A DNA stretch of 64,000 bases, taken from Empedobacter falsenii (GTDB taxonomy: Bacteria; Bacteroidota; Bacteroidia; Flavobacteriales; Weeksellaceae). The stretch spans positions 1 through 64,000 of the forward strand of contig NZ_JAAGKM010000012.1 in assembly GCF_019308355.1 (NCBI RefSeq). The letters run 5' to 3'. Of this stretch, positions 55,862-63,505 are shown in pieces; positions within the stretch are counted from its first letter, which is position 1, and each line of letters begins with the position of its first letter. Below the pieces are notes generated by a model that worked only from the letters and a program-made list of their open reading frames with translations, searched no databases and had not been told where the DNA came from. Position numbers and translations under genes: made by a program.

Positions 55862-56920
55862 TTGAAAAAAGTAGAATATATCATCGTTGGTCAAGGTGTT
55901 GCAGGGAGTTGTATGGCGATGAAATTGTTGCAGGAAAAGAAATCTTTTGTGGTGATTGATAATCATTTTCACAAAGCATCGGCGATTGCTGCTGGAATTT
56001 TTAATCCTGTTGTGCTAAAACGTTTTTCAATTGTTTGGAATGCGACAAAACAAATTGAAAGATTGCGCGAAGTTTTTGGTGATTTCGAACAATTATTAAA
56101 CAAAAAATATATCTACAATTTTCCAGTTTATAGAATTTTTAATGACGAACAAGAGAAAAAAACGTGGTTGAAAAAAGCGACAACTCATCCAGATTTGATT
56201 GATTATTTAGCAACTGATACAGAACAATTGAATGATTTTTCTTCAATAAATTCTCCGATAGGTTCTGGCGAAGTTTTGCATACAGGCCGTGTTGATTTGA
56301 CAAATCTTTTGGCTGATTTTAAAAATTATTTAGTCAAAAATGATTTGTTTCTTGATGAAACTTTTGATTTTAATGAATTAAAATTAGAGGATAATCAAAC
56401 GAGCTATAAAAAAATCGAAGCAACTAAAATAATTTTTGCCGAAGGTTATAATATTTTGAACAATCCTTATTTCAAAAATTTACCTATAATTGGTGTAAAA
56501 GGCGAAGTGTTGAGAATTAAAACAGAAGCTAATTTACCTGAAGCAGTTGTGAAAGGAAAAGAATTTTTGATGCCTTTAGAAAATAATCAATATTTTGTAG
56601 GCGCAACTTACGATCGTGATCATGTGAATTATGAAAATACTGAGGATGCAAAACAATATTTGGTTGAAGGTGTTCAGAATTTTTTTAAAGATGATTTTGA
56701 AGTTGTGGAACAACATGCGTCAATTCGTCCAACGGTTGTGGATCGTCGTCCAATTATAGGAGCGCATCCAACGCATCAACAATTGATTTGTCTAAATGGA
56801 ATGGGAACGCGTGGGACAATGTTAGCGCCTGTGATGGTGGATGATTTGTACGATTTTTTAGAAAATAATCAACTAATTGACAAAGAAGCGAACATTGCAC
56901 GTTTCTATGATCGATTTTAA
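55862..56920 (+). CDS. FAD-dependent oxidoreductase (DAO family), TTG start
   Basis: 352 residues, beginning at a TTG (55862). No ATG precedes the Rossmann motif KVEYIIVGQGVAGSCMAM, and the promoter position fits the TTG. The D-amino-acid-oxidase-like fold continues with IAAGIFNPVVLKRFS, a substrate domain, GVKGEVLRIKTEANLPEAVV and the C-terminal FAD segment NGMGTRGTMLAPVM. Some DAO-family members oxidise glycine or secondary amines, or modify tRNA; the substrate here is unknown. The next gene follows after 11 nt, probably co-transcribed. Confidence 0.85.
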   Translation: MKKVEYIIVGQGVAGSCMAMKLLQEKKSFVVIDNHFHKASAIAAGIFNPVVLKRFSIVWNATKQIERLREVFGDFEQLLNKKYIYNFPVYRIFNDEQEKKTWLKKATTHPDLIDYLATDTEQLNDFSSINSPIGSGEVLHTGRVDLTNLLADFKNYLVKNDLFLDETFDFNELKLEDNQTSYKKIEATKIIFAEGYNILNNPYFKNLPIIGVKGEVLRIKTEANLPEAVVKGKEFLMPLENNQYFVGATYDRDHVNYENTEDAKQYLVEGVQNFFKDDFEVVEQHASIRPTVVDRRPIIGAHPTHQQLICLNGMGTRGTMLAPVMVDDLYDFLENNQLIDKEANIARFYDRF

Positions 56921-56931
56921 ACCTATTTTGA

Positions 56932-57393
56932 ATGAAAAAATTTGACATAAAAATATTTGCAATTCAACTTGTAGCAAGCGTTTTGTTATTTTTAGGAATT
57001 CAACAATTTTACGTCTTGGCTGAATTAGATTTGATTGAATTAATTCATTCAATGGGAAAAGATAATTTTGCCTTTTTGGTTAGAAAAAGTGACGAATTCG
57101 GAATCAGCGAAAAACTGAAACATTTAGCTACAATGAAAACAATTTTGAGTTTTGTAGGTATTGTTTTGGCGTATATTTTATGTTCAGTAATTAATCATAA
57201 ACGCAATTACGATTGGAAAATGTCTGTAATTATAGTAGTATTGTGTTTTTTAGTTTTTCAATTCAGATTAATGAACCTTCCAATTAATTTTATTGCAACC
57301 AAAAATCTCGCATTGGCTTATTTTGTGCCAGCAACTTTTTCGATTTTAATCAGTTTTGTATTGTATTTTTTGAGTTATCGTTTAAAACCTTAA
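56932..57393 (+). CDS. Small membrane protein of unknown function
   Basis: 153 residues with four predicted transmembrane segments (about 6-26, 65-85, 95-115 and 128-150). The short soluble loop between the first two (HSMGKDNFAFLVRKSDEFGI) is charged. I recognise no family. It probably shares the transcript of the FAD oxidoreductase (11-nt gap) and ends 6 nt before the convergent gene at 57400. Confidence 0.6.
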   Translation: MKKFDIKIFAIQLVASVLLFLGIQQFYVLAELDLIELIHSMGKDNFAFLVRKSDEFGISEKLKHLATMKTILSFVGIVLAYILCSVINHKRNYDWKMSVIIVVLCFLVFQFRLMNLPINFIATKNLALAYFVPATFSILISFVLYFLSYRLKP

Positions 57394-57399
57394 AAAAAA

Positions 57400-57621
57400 T
57401 CAATGCAAAATTCTACAATTAGCATTAATATTTTTAGCTTCTTTTATAAAAGTTAAAGCTAATTGTTCATCGTTAACATCAATTGTTATTGAATGTCCAT
57501 CTAATAATTTGTCAACATTACTTTTAGCAACTTTTAATGATATTTTTAGTAAGTCAATTTGTAGATGTGTTAAAGTGACTTTTTGAAATCCTTCATTCCA
57601 GCCATCAAATATTATCTTCAT
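57400..57621 (-). CDS. Small protein resembling the ribosomal L7/L12 C-terminal domain
   Basis: 73 residues without signal peptide. The pattern MKIIFDGWNEGFQKVTLTHL, then LKVAKSNVDKLLDGHSITID and LALTFIKEAKNINANCRI, resembles the L7/L12 C-terminal fold. That fold has a beta strand, a helix of the form LKEAKdLVD, a short strand, then a helix with A..ik..le..GA...I. This is a pattern-level inference made by eye. It is 18 nt downstream of the unknown gene at 57640 on the same strand, so the two form an operon. A role in translation, or an adaptor that borrows the fold, is speculative. Confidence 0.6.
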   Translation of the reverse strand: MKIIFDGWNEGFQKVTLTHLQIDLLKISLKVAKSNVDKLLDGHSITIDVNDEQLALTFIKEAKNINANCRILH

Positions 57622-57639
57622 AAGTGATTTTAAATATTG

Positions 57640-57960
57640 TTAAAAATAGAAATGAATACTTGTTTTAAGTTCTAATGCTTTATGAAATATATTAATAATA
57701 TTTTCACATTCAGGATATGTTTTCTTCAATTGATTATAAGTGTTTTCAATTAAAACTAAATTATTAATTTTTTCGTCTTCATAATCGTCAATTATTGAAT
57801 TACAAGTTTGATTAATTAAATCAAAAACACCTTTCTTCCATAAAATATTAAATTCTGATTCATTTAACCTAATTTCGATTAATTCGTTTGGAGAAGCTGT
57901 ATCATAATCTAATTTTAATTCAGCTTCTTTATTAATAGGAACAATAATAATTTTACTCAT
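57640..57960 (-). CDS. Hypothetical acidic protein
   Basis: 106 residues from the ATG at 57960; an ATG two codons earlier is possible. The N-terminus (SKIIIVPINKEAELKLDY) is beta-like and the rest helical (GVFDLINQTCNSIIDDYEDE, LVLIENTYNQLKKTYPECEN). It is acidic and has no membrane segment or known motif. It pairs with the L7/L12-like gene downstream. The two-gene cassette is flanked by a membrane protein and an ABC-F gene on the opposite strand. Confidence 0.5.
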   Translation of the reverse strand: MSKIIIVPINKEAELKLDYDTASPNELIEIRLNESEFNILWKKGVFDLINQTCNSIIDDYEDEKINNLVLIENTYNQLKKTYPECENIINIFHKALELKTSIHFYF

Positions 57961-58055
57961 AATCATTAATTGAAAGGTGATTGTTATTTTTAAAACACTT
58001 TCACAATATACTACTTATAGTTTTGAGATAAGTTTTCATCTAACAAAAAACATTG

Positions 58056-58063
58056 TATTTTTG
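58056..58063 (+). promoter_or_regulatory. -7-like box overlapping the start region of the ABC-F gene
   Basis: TATTTTTG followed by CA ends 5 nt before the ATG at 58068. If functional, transcription would start at or next to the start codon, giving a leaderless mRNA. It may instead be a chance match. Confidence 0.35.
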
Positions 58064-58067
58064 CAAA

Positions 58068-59984
58068 ATGTTATTAGTACAAAATTTAGGAGTTTATTTT
58101 GCGGGTAGATATTTATTCGAAAACGTTTCGTTCCGCATCAACAAAGGAAACCGTGTTGGTTTGGTAGGGAAAAATGGAGCAGGAAAATCTACTTTGCTTA
58201 AAATTTTAGCCAAAAGTCAGCAATCTTCAGAAGGTGAAGTTGTTTACGAAGGCGACGTTACAATCGGATATTTATCGCAAGATATTGATTTTGTACAAGG
58301 AAGAACGGTTTGGCAAGAAGCGGATTCTGCTTTTGAGCAATTGGTTGAAATTCAAGAACGTATTGATTTTGTAAACAAAGAATTAGCTGAAAGAACAGAT
58401 TACGAATCGGACGAATATGGAAAATTAATTGAAGATATTTCTCATTTAACAGAACGTTTCGGACTTTTAGGTGGTTACACAAAAGATGCTGAAATCGAAC
58501 AAATTTTAATTGGTTTAGGATTCAAAAATTCAGATTTTCATCGCCCAACAGAAGAATTTTCTGGAGGTTGGAGAATGCGAATTGAATTGGCAAAACTATT
58601 GTTGCAAAAACATGATGTAATGCTTTTAGATGAGCCTACCAACCATTTGGATATCGATTCGATTGTTTGGTTAGAAGATTTCTTGAAAGATTATCCTGGA
58701 GCTGTTGTGTTGGTTTCGCACGACCGTCAATTTTTGGATAACGTAACTAATCGTACAATCGAAATTGCAAATCGCCACATTTCTGATTTTAAAGCGAATT
58801 ATACGCGTTATTTAGAATTGCGTGAAGATCGTCGCGAAAAATTAGAGCAAGCACAGAAGAATCAAGAGCAAATGATTAAGCACACGGAAGATTTAATTTC
58901 AAAATTCCGTGCAAAAGCTAATAAAGCTTCGATGGCGCAATCATTAATCAAAAAATTAGATAAAATAGAACGCATCGAAATTGAAAATGATGATGTAACG
59001 AAAATGAATATCCGTTTTGTGGATGCTGTTCAGCCAGGTAAAATTATTTTCGAGTTAGATGATGTAGGTGTTGCTTTTGGTGATCATCAAGTTTTTGATC
59101 ATGTTTCTTTTTATGTTAATCGAGGAGAAAAAGTAGCTTTTGTTGGTCAAAATGGTCAAGGAAAAACGACTTTATCGCGTGCGATTATCAACGAACAAGA
59201 GCATTCAGGCAAAATAAAACATGGACATAATGTAGAAATCGGATATTTTGCCCAAAATCAAGCACATGTTTTGAATGATAAATTAACGGTTTTAGAAGAA
59301 GCAGAAAATTCTGCAACAGAAGAAACACGTAAACATGTTCGCGATTATTTAGGTGCATTTATGTTTGGTGGTGATGCTGTTGAGAAAAAAGTTTCGGTTC
59401 TTTCGGGAGGTGAGCGAAATCGTTTGGCGTTGTGTAAATTATTGTTACGTCCATTCAATGTATTAATCATGGATGAGCCAACGAACCACTTGGATATTGT
59501 ATCAAAAGAATTGTTGAAAAAAGCTTTACAAAAATATTCTGGAACTTTGATTTTAGTATCTCATGACCGTGAATTTTTAGAAGGTTTAGTAGATAAAGTG
59601 TTCGATTTCCGTAATGGTCAAGTGAAAGAATATCTTTCTGGAATTGATGATTATTTGGCGCAAATAAAAGCGGGAAGTTTCCGTGAAGTGGAGAAAGGAA
59701 ATAGTTTGGCTGCACGAAAAGAAGAGAAACCGATTGAGGTTAAAATAGAACAAGCGAAAAGAGTTTTATCTTTTGAGGAAGAGAAAGAGCAAAAACGTCT
59801 TAAAAATAGATTGTCAAGAATAGAAACGGAGATTTCTGATTTAGAGACGAAGATTGCCGATTTAGAAAATAAGTTGCATGCAGGTTCGCAAACGCAACAA
59901 GAATTAGATAAATACTCGAATCTGAAAAATGATTTAGACAAAAAAATGTTAGAGTGGGAGGAGGTTTCTGAACAAATTATCTAA
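58068..59984 (+). CDS. ABC-F family ATPase (duplicated ABC domains)
   Basis: 638 residues from the ATG at 58068, which gives the standard N-terminus MLLVQNLGVYFAGRYLFENV. A TTG 15 nt upstream lies inside a promoter-like element and is rejected. Two ABC domains have Walker A GKNGAGKSTLLK and GQNGQGKTTLSR, signatures EEFSGGWRMRIELA and VLSGGERNRLALC, and Walker B LLDEPTNHLDID and IMDEPTNHLDIV. The interdomain linker is charged and coiled, and a coiled-coil C-terminal domain (about 560-638) is present. ABC-F proteins bind the ribosomal E site. The size and the first signature resemble YheS/Uup rather than EttA (about 555 residues). Antibiotic protection is not implied. Confidence 0.93.
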   Translation: MLLVQNLGVYFAGRYLFENVSFRINKGNRVGLVGKNGAGKSTLLKILAKSQQSSEGEVVYEGDVTIGYLSQDIDFVQGRTVWQEADSAFEQLVEIQERIDFVNKELAERTDYESDEYGKLIEDISHLTERFGLLGGYTKDAEIEQILIGLGFKNSDFHRPTEEFSGGWRMRIELAKLLLQKHDVMLLDEPTNHLDIDSIVWLEDFLKDYPGAVVLVSHDRQFLDNVTNRTIEIANRHISDFKANYTRYLELREDRREKLEQAQKNQEQMIKHTEDLISKFRAKANKASMAQSLIKKLDKIERIEIENDDVTKMNIRFVDAVQPGKIIFELDDVGVAFGDHQVFDHVSFYVNRGEKVAFVGQNGQGKTTLSRAIINEQEHSGKIKHGHNVEIGYFAQNQAHVLNDKLTVLEEAENSATEETRKHVRDYLGAFMFGGDAVEKKVSVLSGGERNRLALCKLLLRPFNVLIMDEPTNHLDIVSKELLKKALQKYSGTLILVSHDREFLEGLVDKVFDFRNGQVKEYLSGIDDYLAQIKAGSFREVEKGNSLAARKEEKPIEVKIEQAKRVLSFEEEKEQKRLKNRLSRIETEISDLETKIADLENKLHAGSQTQQELDKYSNLKNDLDKKMLEWEEVSEQII

Positions 59985-59996
59985 TGATAGAAATAG

Positions 59997-60030
59997 AAAA
60001 AAAAGTGCTACAAACTGTAGCACTTTTTTT
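59997..60030 (+). terminator. Terminator after the ABC-F gene
   Basis: AAAAAGTGCTACA / TGTAGCACTTTTT stem with a 3-nt loop and a T-run. Confidence 0.92.
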
Positions 60031-60058
60031 GTACATTATATTTTTAGAATAAAACAAA

Positions 60059-60538
60059 ATGCATAAACAATCATTTGCTGCAATTATATCAGAACTACCA
60101 AAAACATTAATTCTTGGCTCTTTACCTGGTGATTTATCGTTAGAAGTCAATCAATATTATGGACATCCGCGTAATCGATTTTGGAAAATGATGTTTGAGA
60201 TTTTTGAGACAGAATTTTCAGAAGATTATGAAATAAGAAAACAACTTATTTTACAGAATAAGTTTGCGCTTTGGGATGTTGCACATTCTGCTGACAGAAA
60301 GGGAAGCATGGATGTGGATATGAAAAATGTTTTGCCAAATCAGATTGATGAATTGTTGAATGAATATCCTACAATTGATAAAATAATTTTCAATGGAAAG
60401 AAATCAGAACAATTATTTTGGAAATATTTTGATGAAAAAACATCTATTGAGTATATTTCTTTGCCAAGCACAAGTCCTGCAAATGCTCAATTTTCTTACG
60501 AACGATTGATTGAAATCTGGAAAAATGCAATTATTTAA
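60059..60538 (+). CDS. DNA-deoxyinosine glycosylase (uracil-DNA glycosylase superfamily)
   Basis: 159 residues. The UDG-superfamily motif 1 region reads TLILGSLPGDLSLEVNQYYG, then HPRNRFWKMMFEIF, diagnostic of the hypoxanthine-DNA glycosylase subgroup. The C-terminal motif 2 reads SLPSTSPANAQFSYERL. It would excise deaminated adenine (hypoxanthine), and possibly uracil, to start base excision repair. It is monocistronic between two terminators, with only a weak promoter match (TATTTTTA) just upstream. Confidence 0.88.
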   Translation: MHKQSFAAIISELPKTLILGSLPGDLSLEVNQYYGHPRNRFWKMMFEIFETEFSEDYEIRKQLILQNKFALWDVAHSADRKGSMDVDMKNVLPNQIDELLNEYPTIDKIIFNGKKSEQLFWKYFDEKTSIEYISLPSTSPANAQFSYERLIEIWKNAII

Positions 60539-60666
60539 GATGAATTTTTAATGTTCAAAATAATTTAATCAAAGAAAAGTAAAATTATTTTAGTGCTTAA
60601 AAATATTATGATGAGAAACTTAGCTTTTAATGTAAAATAATTATGAAAAAAATGTTTCCTAAAAGT

Positions 60667-60696
60667 TTTGTAATTAAAAAAGCTGTTCTATATTTG
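60667..60696 (+). promoter_or_regulatory. Promoter of the tRNA-Gly/tRNA-Leu unit
   Basis: TTTG (60667-60670), an 18-nt spacer and TATATTTG followed by CA (60689-60696). This is the most canonical promoter in the window. Transcription should begin near 60703, just before the tRNA. Confidence 0.75.
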
Positions 60697-60707
60697 CACT
60701 CACAATC

Positions 60708-60780
60708 GCGGGAATAGCTCAATTGGTAGAGCGTCAGCCTTCCAAGCTGAATGTTGCGGGTTCGAGTCCCGTTTCCCGCT
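60708..60780 (+). tRNA. tRNA-Gly (anticodon TCC)
   Basis: Full cloverleaf of 73 nt. The acceptor stem GCGGGAA pairs with TTCCCGC, with discriminator U. The D-arm contains TAGCTCAATTGGTAGAGC. The anticodon stem TCAGC/GCTGA holds the loop CTTCCAA (anticodon TCC), and the T-arm is GCGGGTTCGAGTCCCGT. No CCA is encoded. It is co-transcribed with tRNA-Leu, 24 nt downstream. Confidence 0.97.
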
Positions 60781-60804
60781 CTAACTTCTTTCTTAGAAGT
60801 GGAT

Positions 60805-60888
60805 GCCTTGGTGGTGGAATTGGTAGACACGCAGGACTTAAAATCCTGTGTCCATTAGGACGTGCGGGTTCAAGTCCCGCCTGAGGTA
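60805..60888 (+). tRNA. tRNA-Leu (anticodon TAA)
   Basis: 84 nt, class II with a long variable arm (about 60849-60862). The anticodon stem CAGGA/TCCTG holds the loop CTTAAAA (anticodon TAA). The T-arm is GCGGGTTCAAGTCCCGC. The acceptor stem GCCTTGG pairs with CTGAGGT using wobble pairs, with discriminator A. No CCA is encoded. A terminator follows at 60893-60927. Confidence 0.95.
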
Positions 60889-60892
60889 CAAC

Positions 60893-60927
60893 AAAGCTCA
60901 AGAATTTATTTTCTTGGGCTTTTTTTG
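60893..60927 (+). terminator. Terminator of the tRNA unit
   Basis: AAAGCTCAAGAA / TTCTTGGGCTTT (one G-T pair) with a short loop and a T-run. Confidence 0.88.
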
Positions 60928-60960
60928 TTATATATTTTTTTCATAAAATAGATTTATAAA

Positions 60961-60998
60961 AAAAAAACCACCTAAATAGCTTTAGATGGTTTTTTTTA
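60961..60998. terminator. Terminator of rho (bidirectional form)
   Basis: AAACCACCTAAA (60965-60976) / TTTAGATGGTTT (60981-60992) with A-run and T-run flanks; one wobble pair. Confidence 0.85.
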
Positions 60999-61016
60999 AT
61001 TATAAGTTGTAATAAA

Positions 61017-62654
61017 TTACTTATTCATTGAGATTAAAAACTCTTCGTTAGAGCGTGTATGTTTGATACGATCGTGTAAGAATTCCATCGCTTCTACAGG
61101 ATTCATATCCGATAAATGGTTGCGAAGAACCCACATTAATTGTTGTGTTTTGTCGTCTAATAACAAATCGTCTTTACGCGTAGAAGAACTTACTAAGTCA
61201 ATTGCAGGGAAAATACGTTTGTTCGAAATCTTACGATCCAATTGTAATTCCATGTTTCCTGTTCCTTTAAATTCTTCGAAAATAACTTCATCCATTTTAG
61301 AACCTGTATCAATCAATGCAGTTGCAATAATTGTTAAAGAACCTCCATTTTCGATGTTACGAGCAGCTCCAAAGAAACGTTTTGGTTTGTGTAATGCATT
61401 TGCATCAACACCACCCGATAACACTTTACCAGAAGCTGGCGAAACTGTATTGTAAGCACGAGCCAAACGCGTAATAGAATCTAAAAGAATCACAACATCG
61501 TGTCCACATTCTACCATACGTTTTGCCTTCTCTAAAACGATATTTGCAACTTTTACATGGCGATTTGCTTCCTCATCAAACGTAGATGCAATAACCTCTC
61601 CGTTTACCGAACGTTTCATATCTGTTACCTCTTCCGGACGCTCATCGATTAATAAAACAATCAAATAAACTTCTGGATGATTTTGCGCAATTCCATTCGC
61701 AATATCTTTCAATAACGTTGTTTTACCCGTTTTTGGTGGCGCCACAATCATCCCACGTTGACCTTTACCTATTGGTGTAAATAAGTCAATTACGCGATTT
61801 GATAAAGATTTAGAATTACTTAAATTGAATTTCTCGTTAGGGAAAAGTGGAGTTAAATGCTCAAAAGCGATACGATCACGTACATAATCTGGCGTACGAC
61901 CGTTGATTTCTTTAATTTTGATTAAAGGAAAATATTTTTCACCTTCTTTTGGAGGACGAACCTCTCCTGTAATTGTATCTCCCGTTTTTAATCCAAATAA
62001 TCTAATTTGAGATTGAGAAACATACACATCATCAGGCGAAGACAAATAATTAAAATCAGAAGAACGTAAAAAACCATAATTATTATCTGGTAAAATCTCT
62101 AAAACACCTTCAGTTTCAATAATTCCGTCAAATTCATAATTCGCAGCGCGATATTTATTTTTTTGATTTTGATTATTGTGGTGATTATTTTGTTGAGATT
62201 GATCGTTTTGATTACGATTATCAGATTGATTATTTTTCTTCTGATTATTTTGATTATTCTTTTTCAGATCTTGGCTTTTGTTCGCTCGTTCCTGAAATTT
62301 ATTAACGCGAGGATTATTTTCTTCCTTTTTTTCTGTTTCGGTAGAAGTATTTTCAACTTTTTCAGTTTTTACTTCTTCTGCAACAGCCTCTTTTTGTTGA
62401 ACTTCTCCTTCCGAATTTTGAACTCGTTTGCGTTTCGGTTTCTTATCTTCTGTAGGTAGATTTTCAGCTTTATCTTTTTTAGCAGGTTTTGTTTCAGCTT
62501 TTTCTTCAACCTTTGGTTGGCTGTTGATAAAACCTAAAACTGCGTCTAACAATTCGCCTTTTTTTAATTTCTTATACCCATCGATTTTCAGTTGCTCTGC
62601 AACTTGTTGTAAATCTGGTAATTTGAATGATTTTAATTCTTCGATATCAAACAT
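61017..62654 (-). CDS. rho: Transcription termination factor Rho with large disordered insert
   Basis: 545 residues; E. coli Rho has 419. The N-terminal Rho_N helix bundle ([20 protein letters not shown]) is about 45 residues. A low-complexity insert follows (about 48-175): first Lys/Glu-rich, then Asn/Gln/His-rich. The RNA-binding OSB fold ([35 protein letters not shown]) and the RecA-type motor come next. Walker A is [15 protein letters not shown], Walker B is [17 protein letters not shown], the Q-loop segment is [20 protein letters not shown], and the R-loop region is [17 protein letters not shown]. Rho is a hexameric RNA helicase that ends transcription of untranslated RNA. It is monocistronic. 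Confidence 0.97.
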   Translation of the reverse strand: MFDIEELKSFKLPDLQQVAEQLKIDGYKKLKKGELLDAVLGFINSQPKVEEKAETKPAKKDKAENLPTEDKKPKRKRVQNSEGEVQQKEAVAEEVKTEKVENTSTETEKKEENNPRVNKFQERANKSQDLKKNNQNNQKKNNQSDNRNQNDQSQQNNHHNNQNQKNKYRAANYEFDGIIETEGVLEILPDNNYGFLRSSDFNYLSSPDDVYVSQSQIRLFGLKTGDTITGEVRPPKEGEKYFPLIKIKEINGRTPDYVRDRIAFEHLTPLFPNEKFNLSNSKSLSNRVIDLFTPIGKGQRGMIVAPPKTGKTTLLKDIANGIAQNHPEVYLIVLLIDERPEEVTDMKRSVNGEVIASTFDEEANRHVKVANIVLEKAKRMVECGHDVVILLDSITRLARAYNTVSPASGKVLSGGVDANALHKPKRFFGAARNIENGGSLTIIATALIDTGSKMDEVIFEEFKGTGNMELQLDRKISNKRIFPAIDLVSSSTRKDDLLLDDKTQQLMWVLRNHLSDMNPVEAMEFLHDRIKHTRSNEEFLISMNK

Positions 62655-62804
62655 AATCCTATAATGAAGGTATTAATGTGTTTATATTTTTTTTATTCAA
62701 TAAAGTAATTGGGAATCATAACAATAGAATTGTTATAAAGCGTATAAATTTGAGATTTATTAATGCAATAGTACGAATAATTATAAAAACTCAAAAAGTT
62801 TTTT

Positions 62805-62812
62805 TACATTTG
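62805..62812 (+). promoter_or_regulatory. -7 box of the DUF4293-like gene
   Basis: TACATTTG, followed 17 nt later by the ATG at 62830. Confidence 0.5.
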
Positions 62813-62829
62813 TATTCGAAATTTAAGAA

Positions 62830-63243
62830 ATGATTCAAAGAAAGCAAAGTATATATTTATTCTTAAGTGGAATAATTTCGAGTATATTCGCCATGAATTT
62901 TGATAAGCTGTTTGATATTCCATTAAATTGGTTACAAAATCCGGAGAAAGGAGATTACATTTTTTCGTTAGCCTTTTTCTCATCAGCTTTAATTTCATTT
63001 TTAACCATTATGTTTTTCAAAAAACGTAAGTTACAGATTAGCTTAGGATGGTTAAACATTATTTTGAATGTTTTATTAATTGGTTCTTTTGTATATTGTC
63101 TATTAACATTACCTGGAGAAGGAAATTCTGAGAAAGGTATTTGGGCATTAGTTCCTTTAGCTTCGATTGTGCTTCTGTCAATTGCCAATCGTTTGATTAA
63201 GAAGGATGATGATCTTGTAAAATCAGTAGACCGTTTCAGATAG
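62830..63243 (+). CDS. DUF4293-like four-helix membrane protein
   Basis: 137 residues with four predicted membrane helices (about 6-24, 42-62, 70-92 and 100-122). The N-terminus MIQRKQSIYLFLSGIISSIF and the C-terminus ANRLIKKDDDLVKSVDRFR are the hallmarks of the Bacteroidota DUF4293 family. Its function is unknown. In many flavobacterial genomes it sits next to rho, as here (divergent, 175 nt apart). A terminator follows. Confidence 0.85.
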   Translation: MIQRKQSIYLFLSGIISSIFAMNFDKLFDIPLNWLQNPEKGDYIFSLAFFSSALISFLTIMFFKKRKLQISLGWLNIILNVLLIGSFVYCLLTLPGEGNSEKGIWALVPLASIVLLSIANRLIKKDDDLVKSVDRFR

Positions 63244-63267
63244 ACCAAAAACTTTTTATATTATGAG

Positions 63268-63307
63268 TGTCTAAAAGCAGTTTCAAGCAATTGAAACTGC
63301 TTTTTTC
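63268..63307 (+). terminator. Terminator after the DUF4293-like gene
   Basis: AAAAGCAGTTTCAA (63273-63286) / TTGAAACTGCTTTT (63291-63304), 14-bp stem, GCAA loop, T-run. Confidence 0.92.
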
Positions 63308-63382
63308 GTTTAAAGAAGTTTATTCGAATGTTAAATAAAAATTAATTTTACACTGATGTTTTGAAAATCTAAACTAAAATAA

Positions 63383-63443
63383 AGGGGTGTTGAATTTATT
63401 TGTAATGAAATTATAATTTAACCCCTAAAAAAATAGGGGTGTT
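63383..63443 (+). promoter_or_regulatory. AGGGGT/ACCCCT repeats upstream of glutamine synthetase
   Basis: AGGGGTGTT occurs at 63383-63391 and 63435-63443. ACCCCTA (63421-63427) forms a 7-bp perfect dyad with TAGGGGT (63434-63440) around a loop of six A. These GC-rich words stand out in very AT-rich DNA and lie just upstream of the -7 box, fitting an operator or an attenuator hairpin. Confidence 0.45.
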
Positions 63444-63467
63444 TTTATTTTGTGTTTAATTTTTATT

Positions 63468-63475
63468 TATTTTTG
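63468..63475 (+). promoter_or_regulatory. -7 box of the glutamine synthetase gene
   Basis: TATTTTTG followed by CA, ending 30 nt before the ATG at 63506. The ACCCCTA/TAGGGGT dyad ends 27 nt upstream of it, at about -41, overlapping or just upstream of the -33 region. Confidence 0.55.
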
Positions 63476-63505
63476 CATCATAAAACAACACAAAGTAATT
63501 TTCTT

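Noticed and set aside
58053-58067. TTG start for the ABC-F protein
   Set aside because: The family N-terminus begins at the ATG (MLLVQNLGV), and the upstream segment overlaps a promoter-like box.
60627-60830. 67-codon reading frame on the minus strand across the tRNA genes
   Set aside because: It is the antisense of tRNA-Gly and part of tRNA-Leu (it reads GNGTRTRNIQLGRLT, a known artefact). The tRNA folds are unambiguous.
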